Source: Daedaleopsis sinensis
Taxonomy: Eukaryota; Basidiomycota; Agaricomycetes; Polyporales; Polyporaceae
DNA length: 64,000 nt
NCBI GenBank assembly: GCA_033807695.1
Contig: CM066300.1
Span: forward strand, 2,480,001-2,544,000
Reading direction: 5' to 3'
Shown here: in pieces, positions 44,963 through 58,220 of the stretch
Layout: each line of letters begins with the position of its first letter
Position numbering within the stretch: position 1 is the stretch's first letter
Notes under the pieces: generated by a model
Database searches by the model: none
Told to the model about the DNA's origin: nothing
Seen by the model: only the letters and a program-made list of their open reading frames with translations
Position numbers and translations under genes: made by a program

Positions 44963-47213
44963 TCAAGCTTCCAAGGCATGGGCCTTCTGGAGCGCACGGG
45001 AAGAGAAGAATCGAACATCAGCATCCTGGTCGTTCTTGAGCGCCTCAAGCACCGGCGAGATCTTTTGCTGCACCAGCTGCACTCCCTCTGGGGTATCCCC
45101 GAACGAGGTCGCCGTAATCTCGAGAGCCTTTGCAACATTGAAGCGAATGTTTGGGATGGGATCACTGGCCAGTTGGAGCAACATGTCCAGGATGCTATCA
45201 CGGATGACCTCGAGGGTGAGAGATGGAGCGATAGTCTGCATTGATCGAATCAATTCCATGCAGGGCGAGATCAAAGATGCGTGACGTTTCGGAGGCACTC
45301 ACCATGATTGCTTGCACGGTAGTCATCCGGTACAGATAGTTCGGATGCTGCCCCATCCCCACGACTTTTGGCACGATCTGCTCTTTCGACCAATCGACAC
45401 CGAACACTTCAGTAAGCTTCTTCAGATTCACTGCCGCCGCCTCTCGGATGCTGTACACATTATCGCCCAGCCATGACATGCACAAGTTGCCGAGCGACTC
45501 GTCGAAAAACGGTTTGCCGAGCTGCGTCGCAAGAAGGGGGATGTACTCGATGATGGCCTGGCGAACGCGCCAGGACTTGTCTTCAGCAAGCTCCACGATC
45601 GCGGGAAGTAGGCTTTCAGACAGCAGCTCAATTCCGATCACTGCGAAGTCGTCAGGTGACTCGGTCTGCGTGGAAGCCACCAGCTACCACTGTGACGCAC
45701 CGGAGTTGACTTGCTCGAGCTTGCTTATGATATTCAAGCGCACCTCGGGGAATTCGTCCTTGAGTAGGTGCAGGAAGAGAGGGAGGAGATGCTCGATGGT
45801 CGCGTCTTTGCCGAGGAGCGGCGCAAGCCCGCTAATCTGGTTAGCGAGGGCCGCGCGGACGTGTTGAGAAACGTCCTGGCACAGGTCTCGCACGCACGGC
45901 ACTATCCTCGCAAGGACGACCTCCTTCTCGAGGAGCTTCGCAAAGCCTGTATGGCATCCACGTAGTGAGCGATGAGACGAGATCACACTAGGGGAATACT
46001 TACCTGGCACCTGGCCAGCAGCAGCGGTTCTCACCTCGGCTTCGTTGTCCTTGAGAAGCTGGACAAAGTGGCCGATAAGTTCTTCGCGCACAAGTTCCTG
46101 GCCAACGACCTCGGCAAGCTGTTGTGAATGTCCATGAGCCTCAAACGCATCCTTGAAACACCGAAGACCCGAAGCGCGTACCTCGTTGAAGTGGCTCGCA
46201 GCCATGTAGCGGACCCTCCAGCTCTTATCCGTCATCGTCTGCCTGATCTGCTTCAGGAGTTGTTCCTTCACCTCCGACGGCGAGAGCTGTTGCGCAATCG
46301 CGATGAGATCTTCAACAGTGAGGAGCCGAACGGAGTCTTGGTCGTCAGCCTGGAGCTTCCTGTACACGGCGAGCCCGTCAGACAAGACGTGTGCCTTCGT
46401 AAGCTTCTTCACCAGGGGCTACGCATAGATCGGCTATTATCAGGACTCATATGCACACGAGACGTGCAATACTCGAAATCTTTACTGACCGCGAGCCATT
46501 TGGCTGCCGCTCGGCGGACCATGGGTGTGTCGTCCGCGGCGAGCGCGGCGTATGCTCGGCGAAGGTCATCCTGGATTGAGGGGGAGACCTTGTCGTATGC
46601 GGGAGCATAGAGTGCGCACGACGATGTACGAGACGTGAACCACTCGCCCCGAGTAAGCCGCTGTAGGAGAGGGATGTAGTACTGCTCGATTTGTGCTTGG
46701 CTCAGAACCGCGGATGTTTTGGTAATAGACTCTGCCGCCTATGGCACCGAGGATGAGTTCAATGCGAGAGCAGACCTCGGATGCGGGGCAACGGTGGCGA
46801 TAGACAATGGAAGTTGAACGCAACATACTTTGTCCCGCACGAGGGTCTCCTCCACCGCGGAGAGGTTCTCCAATGGCCCCAGCAGCACATGTGCGTACTC
46901 CGGTCCTCCAATGTACTCCTCGAAGTTTCTCCCAAGCTCTTCTGCTAACGCAAGGAGAACCTCATCTTCGTCATCGACCGAGTCTTGCAGGAAGGGTATC
47001 AATTCATCGCGTGCGCGCTCCGGTCCCAGCGCGAGCGCAATTGTCGATATGCGATGGATAGCGTTCAGCCTCAACTGTACATCTTCGGACCTCAACTCAT
47101 CCATGAGGATAGCAATCGGCGCGATCTAAACGCAAAAAAAGGATAAGAGATGAGTGACAATTCATAATACGACAGGAGACATAACGAACATCATCTACAG
47201 AGTTCGGATCCAT
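44963..47213 (-). CDS. TPD3: PP2A scaffold subunit A (PR65, TPD3)
   Basis: A multi-exon gene from the Met at 47213 (MDPNSVDD before the first intron) to the stop at 44963. The whole protein is HEAT repeats: [169 protein letters not shown] and [15 protein letters not shown]. These match the A subunit of protein phosphatase 2A along its length. It holds the catalytic and regulatory subunits together. The first intron follows only eight codons. A stretch near 45680 holds a retained-looking phase change that marks an intron. Confidence 0.96.
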
Positions 47214-49403
47214 GGTGTGGCTGGTGGTCGACTGGCAACGAGATGGGCGTGAACTAGAAGCAGTTGCGGTGTGATGTCGTGTTCAAGCGGTGTAATGGAG
47301 CGAATGCTATGATGAGGGAATGGGGGTAGTGGAGGTCGTTGAGAGAGAGCAGTACGAATGGATGGATTGAAATCTCTCGTTGATGACCTTGTTTGGTACG
47401 TATCGGTCGAGCGGCTCCTCCAAACCTCGTGCGACTCCTGAACGGGCGCTAAACGGAGCAGACGCTCGTTGCTTTACTTGCAAGTTGTCACCTTTCAATT
47501 GGGGAATTCGAGCGAAGACTAGGCTGACTGGCAAGTCTTCGTTCAAGCCAACCTGCACATTTCGTCCGAACGAGCGACATATTTTATTTCTCATTGCAAT
47601 GCAAGGTACAAACACTATACTATAACCACCTTGTCAATCTGGGTCACAAAGACTCAGCTAACGAAGCGGAAGCTCGCCACAAAGGCGAGGGGGAGTCCAA
47701 AAATTTTGCGGACTACAGACTGAGACTGTGCACGAAGCTCAGACCAGTCGGTCGACATGACCGTCGACGCCGCTACCAAGATATACCTGGTGTGGTGCGG
47801 AGATCGGACGCCGCGTGTCTTCTGCACGTTGCATTGAGACCTACATCATCGTCAGTTTTGACCTAGCGAAATCACAGAAACAAGAACTGATACTCACCTG
47901 AACGCGCGACCCGGATCCCGACACCACGACGAAACCTGGAAGGGGGACTGATCCGCCATCTTCCGACACAACCAGTGCTGCAGACTGGGACATTCTCGGG
48001 TCACACCCGGATGGACACGATGGACGACAGTCCATGACGATGCTCTGGGAGCTCGAGAGGGCGAGGCACTGGGGCCAGCCGACACTGGGAGGCAATCCTC
48101 GTGGAGGGCCTGCGCTTCTGTGCGCGAAGTTCGAGAGCGTTCCCGCTCGAGGGGGCATAGCCCTACGCCTGTGCGCACGATCCTCGTGGCCTACGTTGAG
48201 CGAATGCTGATCTGCACGGCTTCGCCGACGTCTGGAGGGAACCATTCTCGGAGGTGACTTCTGCCACTCTCGTTACCGCGTACCGTCCGGGTACTTGCTG
48301 GGGTAAGGCTTCGGGCAACCGCGAGGGATGCCGGAACGGCGAAAGATGACGACACATGTCGATCCTCGTGCGTCCCAGGTCGAAGCGAACCAGCGTGCTA
48401 TTGCGGTTGTCCATTGGGCTTCCTAAGCCGTTGGCCCAAGGCGCACCATGTTAGGCACGAAAAGCCTCCGATAAACGCACGAAGCGCCCTCGTAAGGCTA
48501 CAGGGGACTGGCATAGTCGGCGACAGAGATCGTGATCGTACTCGATCTTCGCTTTCGTGTATCCATCCAACACTAGCGAGTAGCATAGATGTTGCTCGAC
48601 TTGGAGTTGCACTCCCAGGTGCATGCACAAGTTCCTGAACATATCCAGTGGCTCGAATAGTCTGTGTGTGGCTCGGTAGATCAAGAAACAGCGTGCAGTT
48701 GAATCCATTGCCTATCTGCATGACGCACGCCTCGCGACTCCCTGTGAGGGGAATCGAGGAAGCCGATAACGATCAATGAAGAATCGTCTCGTACGCCCGG
48801 CTCGAAGCAGTCATGTGCGCGACGTGTTTGTATGCATTTCAGCGATGCGACGTGTGTAGCGTGCGTATATCGTGCGAACGCGACGTGCGGTACGTGAGGT
48901 ACAACCCGTGTTAGGGGTCGGCAACGAGATGGACGGCCTGGAGAAACAGGAGACGAAGCGACGCCGCCGTAGAGAGCCGAGTTGAAGACACTCTTGCCTG
49001 AGGACCAATGTAAACGCTTCGTGCTTGAGCCCATGAGAAAGGAGACGGAGCGAGCTGAGAGGGAGGTGGCACAGAATGGGGACAAAGACGAGAGAGAGCA
49101 AGAGCGACAAGACGGTAACATATGCAACATGTGCTTAAGTGGTCTAGCATAGTATTTAGGGCAGGCTGCGGCACTGGGCGAAGATCCGATCCGAGTCGGT
49201 CATGGGCGCCTGTGACCATACCGAGTCACAGCGTGTCACTGCGGCGCTGGTAGAAAGTTACGTCACGATGACGTGAGACATCTTTGCCAGGATTGGGGTC
49301 TGCGTGACATGTGCTGCAATGTGCAGAGTAGATGAGCAGGCCATGGGTGTTATCCTACTGCGCGTGAGGCGAACCTAGTCCCTCCCCACAGAGAACCACC
49401 ACC
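47214..49403. other. Divergent intergenic region of 2.2 kb, no gene recognised
   Basis: The longest gene-free stretch of the window, between the PP2A scaffold start and the epimerase start. Frames of 80-150 codons are open on the minus strand between 47840 and 49130, for example 48451-48708, but none shows family motifs, and no splice chain gives a longer protein that I can support. It may hold two promoters, a non-coding RNA or an eroded gene. Confidence 0.4.
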
Positions 49404-50471
49404 ATGCCAGTCAACCAACAAGCCGATCGTGTCATTTTGCAACACCCAAAGGTACGCCATCACATTCAACACCGGTATAGACCCAATCCCGACCCACCAC
49501 CGATTAGGGATCCTCTACAGAGATCCTGTTTTACGGTGCCACCGTGATCTCCTGGAAGTCGATCGGTCAATCGAGCTCTCAACCCACCGAACGCCTGTTT
49601 TGTTCCTCAAAGGCTGCGCTCGATGGTAGCAAGCCCGTACGAGGCGGGATTCCAGTGGTCTTCCCATGCTTTGGAGCTCCCAGTCATCCCACCCATGCGA
49701 AGCTGCCACAGCATGGATTTGCGCGCAACAGCATCTGGAAGTTCGATAGTATTGTGATGGACAGCGAGACTGGAGTCTCTGTGAAGCTTAGTCAGTCCGA
49801 TATCGTGCTCCCTCAGTGTCTCAATGAGTACTCACAAGCCCCACCGATTGCAAACACAGGCCTGGAGCCCAATGTGACTATACAACAGCAGTTCGACCAT
49901 CCCTTCCACCTCGAATTTGTCGTGACTCTCGCAGAGCATCAATTGAGTACCAACTTGCACGTGAAGAACACAGCATTGTCGACGACTTCTCCGCTGGAGT
50001 TCCAGGCACTCTTCCATAACTACATCCGTGCTCCAGCCAATGAGGTTCGCGTCTTGCCTTTGGCTGGTCTTTCATACTATGACAAGACCGAGGCAACGGA
50101 AGAAGCTCGCGCGACACCCAAAGTAGAGAGTCGCCAAGGCGTCGATGTCCTCAGGTTCACGGATTCGGTCTACGAGAATGCGCCTGGTCGCTACGACGTC
50201 CAGTGGCCCTCCGGACACGTTGAGATCAGGACTCAGAACATGAAGGACGTTGTTGTCTGGAACCCCCAGCGAGAGGCTGGTTCCAAGATCGGAGATATGG
50301 AGGAGGGTGGATGGTATGCGCTCCTGTTTTCTGCACCCTTGTGTACTGACGCGATATTGTTGACGCAGGGAGAAATACGTCTGCGTGGAGCCGGGCTACG
50401 TCCGTGGCTTCGTGAAACTGTTGGGTGGGCAGACTTGGGTGGGCCAGCAGGTTTTAACGGTCAAGGTCTGA
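49404..50471 (+). CDS. Glucose-6-phosphate 1-epimerase (aldose 1-epimerase family)
   Basis: Three exons (49404-49451, 49508-50313, 50369-50471) give 318 residues. Motifs of the hexose-phosphate mutarotase branch are present: ILFYGATVISWKS, SKAALDGSKPVRGGIPVVFP, CFGAPSHPTHAKLPQHGFAR with the catalytic His region, FQALFHNYIRAPANEVRV, NMKDVVVWNPQREAGSKIGD and KYVCVEPGYVRG with the catalytic Glu region. GGIPVVFPCFG and the PQHGFAR segment separate it from galactose mutarotase. The enzyme interconverts the alpha and beta forms of glucose 6-phosphate in the cytosol. Length and motifs match yeast YMR099C. Confidence 0.94.
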
Positions 50472-50820
50472 ATGTCGTTCGATCAGCATTGAAAAGCAAT
50501 TGTCGTGAAGGTACTGAAGCCATGTAAATGTAGTCGGTTGTAGACCATCTGAAGTGCGTCGAAAACGTGACAAGTTCTGCCAGCAGATTGTAATGGTGGT
50601 GAAGAATCTCAAGAGCCGCTGTTCAGTGTTTGACAACTGCACAGCTGCAACTTCAAGTTGGCTCGGGCACGTGCTCAAGACGCGTCACGCGTAGACGCGC
50701 CGCGTCTGATCGTCCTACGACTGAGGAGGGTGCAATCTTGTCTCTTGCGTCCATCGTCGACTGTACATATTGTGACCTGTTGTATAGTATCTTCTTGGTG
50801 GCCCATGGATCTTTCTTGAC
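50472..50820. other. Intergenic, nothing recognised
   Basis: About 350 bases between two plus-strand genes; it should contain the REV3 promoter. No gene signal. Confidence 0.5.
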
Positions 50821-53800
50821 ATGCTCTCTCAGACTCCGACTCTTCGTGTTCGCATCAACCAAGTCGACCACATCATCGCTCCTCCTGGTCCTCTAGACAA
50901 CACCTCTTTGCCCCGCGTTCCGGTCATTCGGATATACGGCGACTCCTCTCTTGGCTTGAAGACATGTCTGCACATACATCAAGTGTACCCGTACTTCTTC
51001 GTCGAGTATTTGGGGAAAATGAATCCCGACCTTGGTGCGCGAATCTCTCCCCCGAGCCACAAACTCGCCATGACGCGTTCTCAGTGAGTCACTACGTCGC
51101 GAAACTCAAACAATCCCTCAATCATGCCATCGCGATCTCTATGAAACGCAATCCATCTTCGCCTAAATCCAAGTTCGTCCGCGCAGTCGTGCTCGTGAAG
51201 GGAGTGCACTTCTATGGATTTCATGCGAACTACGCACCCTTCCTGAAGGTGTACATCGCCGACCCAGCCTATGTCAACAGGGCGGTCACCATCATGCAAT
51301 CAGGCACGGTCATGAAAACACGGTTCCGCGTGTATGAAAGTCACCTCTCCTATATCTTGCAATTCCTCTCAGACTTTGGCCTGTATGGCTGTGGTTGGAT
51401 TGACCTAGGAGACGTTTGGCAGCGCGGACGCGACGAGCCGACTGAAGACGACGACATAGAAGTCCAACAGACACTGTCGAGCTTCAAGGACTCGCCGTAT
51501 TATCGCCAAACGCGCATGCCGCTTGAAGTCGATGCGGCAGCGCACCAAATCCTGAACCGTCACAAGCTCACGCCTCGCCACATGCACCACAAGCTCACCA
51601 TTCCTGCCCCGCCTATGCCTTCTGAGCCACTGGTGCTGAGCGTGCGTGAACTCTGGGAAGATGAGCGCAGGCGACGGTCAGCGAAGGGATTGACCCCTTC
51701 CCCTGAGATTCCCAAAGACCCCAGTGCAAGCTCGCGCGGACCTGGCGGAGGCTGGGTCGCAGAAGCGCGCTGGTGGGAGGAGATACAGAAGCGGATCGAG
51801 CGTGAGCGCGGACGCGAAGCCGTCCCACCTAGGATGGCATGGGAGAAGTGGATCATGACTACGTTTGAAAGTATCGAGGCGTTGTGGGAGGACGAGTACA
51901 AGACTTGGATGCCCGACATAACCATAACCAGCTCTAGCAGCGGAGATGGCCAAGGTGGAAACGAACAGGTCGTCCCAGAAGGCTCGGACGACGTGAACCC
52001 ATACCAAGCTTCGCAAAGCTTGGCGCCTACAGAACCCGTTGGCGAACAAGCAAATGGGAGCGACGACATCGACGTGGACGAAAGTATGATTTCGAGCCAG
52101 GCAATGAGCCAGCTGATGGAGCACGAAGAGGCCGAGTGGCAGAAGGAAGCAGACGATAACTTGGAGCCGGAATTAGAGGACCAGTATCTCGAGGAAGAGG
52201 AAGAGGCTGTAGAAGACGGACCCCCTCCAGACCTCCAGTCAGAGAACATCGATAATGAGGAGAGGTACTGTGGTCGACCTTGTACGTCATAGAATAATTT
52301 CGCTCATCTAGTATATTCCTAGCAATCCTTTTGTGACTTCATCGAATGCTGGGACTCCATCTCCCTCAAAGGCTTCCAATCCATTCAAAGCGGCCTGGTC
52401 CAAGATCGCGAGGTACGCATTCTCCAGTGATCAGTGCTGTTCACTAGGGTGAGACGACAATGCAGATCGCAATCGCGACAGCGTTCAGGCTCGGTCATTT
52501 CTGATGGTCAACAAACTCCAACAAAGTGAGTGCAAACTATTTCTGCGTGATTTCCGCTGATTGAGGCCTCTCAGGGTGAATTCAAGTGGCTCAGTGAGAT
52601 CGCGCCCCCTCTGACAACTCCTATGCAGTCGCGCCATTACACACCGAGCTGGAGCTCACCTCTGAAATCGCACGTCCCCCAAACATCGAAGATACCCCTG
52701 AAACGCCCTTTCAGCCGCACAGCGAGTAATGAGACCACCGATTCGACCTCTCTGCAAGGCATCACACGCTCGACATCCCGTCCGTTACCACCACTCAACG
52801 TGACAGCAGACGTGATTATTTCCCAAACAACCATACTGCTCGAGGCTCAAGAGCGTCAGGAGGAGTCTGCTACCGCTATTGATCTTGATAGAAAGGTAGT
52901 GAAGAGGCGAAGGCTGAGTCCACCCCCTATGCAACCGTTGCAGGCGTCGGGTCCGGTCTCGACGATATCATGCCCTCGTAACCCTTCCCAGACAGTGTCT
53001 CTCACCCCATCCGCTTCGTTTCTGCAAAGTAGCAAGCGTTCATATGTCTACGAGCCACGACCCCCAACTACTGCCGAGCTCGTCGGAAGCACAGACCAGT
53101 ACGAGATCCCAAGCAAGATATACCGCAACCCTTACTACTCGAAGGAGAGTGATGCGCCTGAGAAGCCACGGGAATTTGCTGGTCTCGTCTTCCACCTCAA
53201 GGGCGGCGATGGGATCAACAACCTGGAAGATTGGAAGAATACTGACGGCGCGTTACCCTCCAGAAAGTCGCATCTCACACCACTGGATCGGACTGGAGTA
53301 GGTGGATGGGAGTATGCTAGCACCCCGCCGAGTGTGAAACAGGTGCGAAAGTGGTTGCACCAACAGAACACCGTTACTAGTTCGGGCACGCGCCCCTGTC
53401 GTACGAAAGATTCTTCTCAAGTATGTTAGCATCGCACGGTCAAGATTCGTAACTGACGACCAGTGCACAGATTCAGGGGCCTACACAGCTAAACCCTTAC
53501 GGCCTGAAGAGCACCCTGGTACCCCGCTCCGACAACGCTCGACATGAGAGGCAGAATCTGACCGTTCTGGCGCTCGAATTATTTGGTAAGTGTCTGCGGA
53601 ATACGAGGTTTCCAGCAACGATCACTGATTTATCGTCTACCATCCACAGCACCATCGAAGGAAGACCATGTACCAGATCCCGGGGACGATGCCGTCGCTG
53701 CGGTGTTCTATTCTTTCCTGGGTTCCGAGCGAGACGCCACTGATGCTTTCACTTGCGAGTCTGGCATCATTGCGGTCGAGAACGATCAATTCAGCTCAAA

Positions 53801-56800
53801 ACGACTGCGTAGCATCAAAGCAGAGTTCGTGGACAGCGAGCTGGATCTACTCAACAGGGTCGTCGATGTAATATGCGACTACGATCCAGACATTATCTCC
53901 GGATGGGAAGTGCAGGCTGCGTCTTGGGGTTACCTCGCCGCGCGCGGCCGCACGTACGGTGCGTAACACACCATCATTTGAACATACCTATCTCATGTCC
54001 AGGGCAGGATTAGACATTGGGGAACTGCTTTCCCGTGCTCCTGGGAGGACTACCGGTGGGTACGATGCATGGGGGATGAAGACCACGTCGTCCTTCAGGG
54101 TCATCGGGCGTCATGTACTGAACCTGTGGCGCATCATGCGCTCTGAGCACAACTTCAACATCTATACGTTTGAGAACGTCGTCTTTCAAATCCTACGTCG
54201 GCGGTATGTACCATCTACGTACAGGGTTCCTATACATATTTGACGTCATCCGTAGGACACCATGGTACAGCCCACGTACGTTGACAAAATGGTACAACAG
54301 TCCAGTCCCGGAACAGGCGAATCGTGTCATCCGTTACTTCGCGCGGCGTGCGTCCATGGTGCTAGAGTTACTGGATGCGGCCGAGGTTGTGACTAAGACT
54401 GCGTATGTCTGGTGCTTTCATGACAGGGCAACCGATGCACTAACCATTTGACATTGTTGTAGCGAGTTCGCGCGCGTTTTCGGAGTCGACTTTTTCTCGG
54501 TGTTGAGCCGTGGCTCTCAGTTCAAAGTAGAGTCGTTCATGTTCCGCATAGCCAAGCCTGAGAGCTTCGTGCTGTTGTCACCTAGCAAACAAGACGTGAG
54601 TGGCGCTGATGTTCACCACATTGACATACACTCAACCTGACCCGGGGTCAACCCTTGTGCGTACATAGGTTGGCAAGCAAAACGCTGCCGAATGCATGCC
54701 GCTCATTATGGAACCACTCTCCGCATTCTACAGCAGCCCGCTTGTGGTCCTGGATTTCCAGTCGCTATACCCCTCGATCATGATCGCCTACAATTATTGT
54801 TATTCTACTTGTCTCGGACGTATCACAGACTTCAAGGGAACCTACAAGTTCGGTGTCACCGACCTTCGCCAGCCGGCCGGCCGTCTGGATATTCTACAGG
54901 AACACATCAATGGTGGGTTCCCATTTCATACATGGTTTGCAGCATGCTAACGACGTAACTCCAGTCGCACCCAATGGGATGATGTACGTGAAGGAAACTG
55001 TGCGAAGAGGACTCCTGGGCCGCATGTTAACCGAGCTACTGGACACGAGAGTCATGGTCAAGCAGGCCATGAAGGGTGCGAAAGATGACAAGGTGAATGG
55101 AATCTCCACTTAGGTTCTAGGGACCTACTCACCGACTGGTGCATGCAGGCACTCCGCAGAATTCTCGACGCGCGTCAACTAGGACTCAAGTTTATCGCCA
55201 ATGTCACGTATGGTTACACAAGCGCAACGTTCTCTGGTCGCATGCCCGCGGTTGAAATTGCGGATAGTATCGTGCAGAGCGGCAGGGAGACGTTGGAGAA
55301 GGTGTTCACGCTTCTCATCGTATCCAGCCATGGCCCTAACGTGCGCTCCAGGCTATCCGGATTATCAACTCCACAAAGAAGTGGGGAGCGAAAGTCGTAT
55401 ATGGTGACACCGACTCTCTGTTCATCTACCTCCCCGGAAAGACGAAGGACCAAGCGTTTCGCATCGGCCAGGACATGGCCGACACAATCACCTCGATCAA
55501 CCCTGCGCCTATCAAACTCAAGTTCGAAAAAGTGCGTACAGAGGAGTAGGACTGCTTTGAGGACAATACCATGTTCCACAGTTTCCCCGTAGGATCTAAC
55601 ACGCATTGGGCGACAGGTCTACCTTCCATGCGTCCTGATGGCCAAGAAGCGCTACGTTGGATTCAAGTATGAGAACCCTGATGACGAAGAACCGGCATTT
55701 GATGCCAAAGGCATCGAGACCGTTCGACGAGACGGCATTCCTGCACAACAGAAGATGACTGAGACTTGCCTGAAGTAGGTTTTCACATCTATCCCACTTC
55801 GATGGCCTTGACCCTGATCGTCGATCTAGGATATTATTCAGAACACAGGACCTGAGCGAAGTGAAGGACTACTGCTGTCGTACATGGAACAGGATCCTGG
55901 AGAACAAGGTGTCTATACAAGACTTCATCTTTGCCAAAGAAGTCAAGATGGGCACTTACAGGTGAGTCCCCCATACTAAATCACCGCTAAATTGCTGACC
56001 CCGTGTTCGTCGCCAACTCGTCACAGCGACAAAGTCCCACCTCCACCTGGCGTGACGGTCGCGGCTCGAAGGATGGTGGAAGATCCGAACGACGAACCTC
56101 AGTACGGCGAACGCATCCCATACGTGATTATCAGAGGAGATCCTGGGGCCAGACTGGTCGACAGAGCGACCGCACCACATGAGCTATTCAGAGATAGGTG
56201 CGGTGCTCTACCCTTGCCAACATTCACTCTACATAGCTAGTAGGAGTCTGACATATGATGATCAACGCAGTCACAAGCGGCTCGATGCAGCCTACTACAT
56301 CTCACGGGTCCTCATCCCGCCGCTGGAACGGATATTCAATCTGGTCGGGGCGGATGTGCGCAGCTGGTTTGACGAAATGCCGAAGACGCTGCGCGCGGAC
56401 CAGCCCGACATCACGCTCAGCCCGCGGAAGAACAAGAGCAGCGTCATGGTGGCGAACGCCTTCAAGATTGATGATCACTTCACCAGCTCGCACTGTTTGA
56501 TCTGCGGCACGCTCACTCCCGAAGGTACCGCGCCCTTCACGTCCGATGATCATGCAGCTGGCTGTGGCTCACAAAGTGATAGTGCTGTGCGAGCTCTGCC
56601 GGTACGATTACGCGTCGACGATGAGCGACCTGCTCTCTCGGGTGCAGAAGACAGAAGACCAACTGAAGGATGTCCATCTCATTTGCAACTCGTGCTGTGG
56701 CACCGCACCTGCGGAACCCATCGAGTGCGAGTCTCTGGACTGTCCCTGGATGTACGAGCGGAAGAAGATCGAAAGCAAGGCAGATGCGCTGACGACCATC

Positions 56801-56962
56801 CACGAGCTGTTGGAGGAGATGGAGGAGGACTGGTATGCAGGGCGAGAACACGCAGATGCCGAGCCTGAGAGTTCAGATGAACTTCAATCGGAACCGGAGG
56901 TCGGCGACCTGGAATATGACATTGAGTATTTGTCGGACTATAGTAGCACTAGTGTAGCATAA
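50821..56962 (+). CDS. REV3: DNA polymerase zeta catalytic subunit REV3
   Basis: A 6.1-kb gene of many exons, ATG 50821 to stop 56962. The N-terminal domain reads LRVRINQVDHIIAPPGPL, VPVIRIYGDSSLGLKTCLHI, HQVYPYFFVEYLG, VSHYVAKLKQSLNHAIAISM. A long polar, poorly conserved middle follows. The exonuclease-like region has LTVLALELF and YDPDIISGWEVQAASWGYLA, then YGLDIGELLSRAPGR. Polymerase motifs are A (VLDFQSLYPSIMIAYNYCYS, near 54760), B (LKFIANVTYGYTSATFSGRM, near 55190) and C (VYGDTDSLFIYLPGK, near 55405). The C-terminus has two Cys groups, CLIC with LCELC, and CNSCC with CESLDCPWMY; the second is the Fe-S cluster site of B-family polymerases. The enzyme does translesion synthesis and mutagenesis with REV7. 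An acidic tail (SDELQSEPEVGDLEYDIEYL) ends the protein. Confidence 0.95.
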
Positions 56963-57193
56963 TGAAGAGTCTACTTGAATAGGTAGAGAGATCCTCGCCT
57001 TCCAAGTTCTGTAGCACCGCGAATCTTTTGTGAATCTCAGGCTGAACCACTGGCACACCCATATGAGCGTCTAGCTCGCGTGAGGTGTTTGCGTCATCGA
57101 CAAGCGCGTCGGGGCGCAGCGAAGGCCAACGTTGAGTACGACCTCCTCCATCCTCTCCTTCTCATTCTCAAACACGCCCTCGACCAGCACACG

Positions 57194-58011
57194 ATGGCGG
57201 ACTTTATCCAGGGACTGGACCCCTCCAAACTGGTTCTCGTCGGCGCTGTACGTTCGCAGACCCTTCTACTCTGAGTGCAGACGTTGACCACGTTTGAACA
57301 TAACCCTCGCACCCGCAGGCACTTTCCTTCGTGACAAGCCCGTTCGTTGCGCCCGTGTACAACCTGCCAATCTTCCTCTTCGGCCTCATCGCTCAAGAGA
57401 GCCCGGATGCGCTCCTCTCGCTCAAAGTGGTACGCGTCCCTTGCCCCCGCTCCCCCTGTCCGAGTCCGCACGCAGCGTTCCGTACATGACCCCCGGGGCT
57501 GCCGCAGTTCACGGGCATGCTCACCGCCTCCGTCCTCTACGACGTCGTCTGGTTCTCCGCCGGCCACCGCCAGCACTGGCTCATGACCCTCCTCCTCGTC
57601 CTCCTCCTCCTGCTCAAGGTGCGTGCCCGCTCCGCCCGTCCGCGTTTGCCGTGCATGTGCATAACACCCAACCCTTTCGCCAGCTCCCGACCGCGCTCGC
57701 GTTTGCCACCGCTCTGCGCCAGCGCGGCGCGTCCTTCTCGGGCTTGAACATCCGCGGCGGCGACCTCTCGGGCCCGACCGGTGAGTGCATGATGCGTCGA
57801 GACTCGAGGACAACGCCCAGGGTCTGATCGTCCAGTCCCAGTGTGGTCCATGCCTGGGGGCTTCTCTACCCCCTTCGGGGGCGGACGGGACGGCTACCAG
57901 AACGTCGAAGACCCGCCCGAGGGCCCCAGGCCGCTCAGTGTCCCCCCCGCTCAGCCCCCGCACCCCGTCCCCACCCCGGCACAGGCACCAGGCGCATACC
58001 AAAGCGCGTAG
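57194..58011 (+). CDS. AGTRAP-like small membrane protein
   Basis: Five exons (57194-57247, 57319-57429, 57508-57618, 57684-57780, 57842-58011) join in frame to 180 residues. Hydrophobic segments are KLVLVGALSFVTSPFVAP-like text at the start (MADFIQGLDPSKLVLVGA), NLPIFLFGLIAQESPDALLS, FTGMLTASVLYDVVWFSA and HWLMTLLLVLLLLLKLPTAL, followed by a cytosolic tail with FSGLNIRGGDLSGPTVWSMP and many Pro and Gly residues. Length, the aspartate in the third segment (LYDVVWF) and the order of helices resemble the angiotensin-receptor-associated protein family, which has fungal members. I give that as likely, not proven. Introns are about 65-80 bases. The exons are strikingly GC rich, which leaves long open frames on the opposite strand. 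Confidence 0.7.
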
Positions 58012-58220
58012 TGAACGCGAACGTGAACACGGTGGAGAAGAGCTGTGTGGGGAGTGTTCCAAGTGGGCTATATATACAGTGCGTGCAGATGTGTTATGCT
58101 ACAAATGTATGTGTTGTGTGTGGTCTACGCATGCAAACCGAGCGGGTGTCCGCACAAGTATTCTCGCAGCGCACCCAGTCCCGGTGCGCGTAAGTGATGT
58201 TTAGCGAGGGCGTTTGAAAC

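Noticed and set aside
48398..49130. Possible transposon or gene remnant in the 2.2-kb gap
   Set aside because: No reverse transcriptase, transposase or terminal repeats could be seen in any frame.
57094..58062. A 322-codon open frame on the minus strand across the AGTRAP-like gene
   Set aside because: It is rich in Arg, Gly and Ala and mirrors the GC-rich exons of the plus-strand gene, whose five exons join in frame and encode membrane helices. Treated as a shadow.
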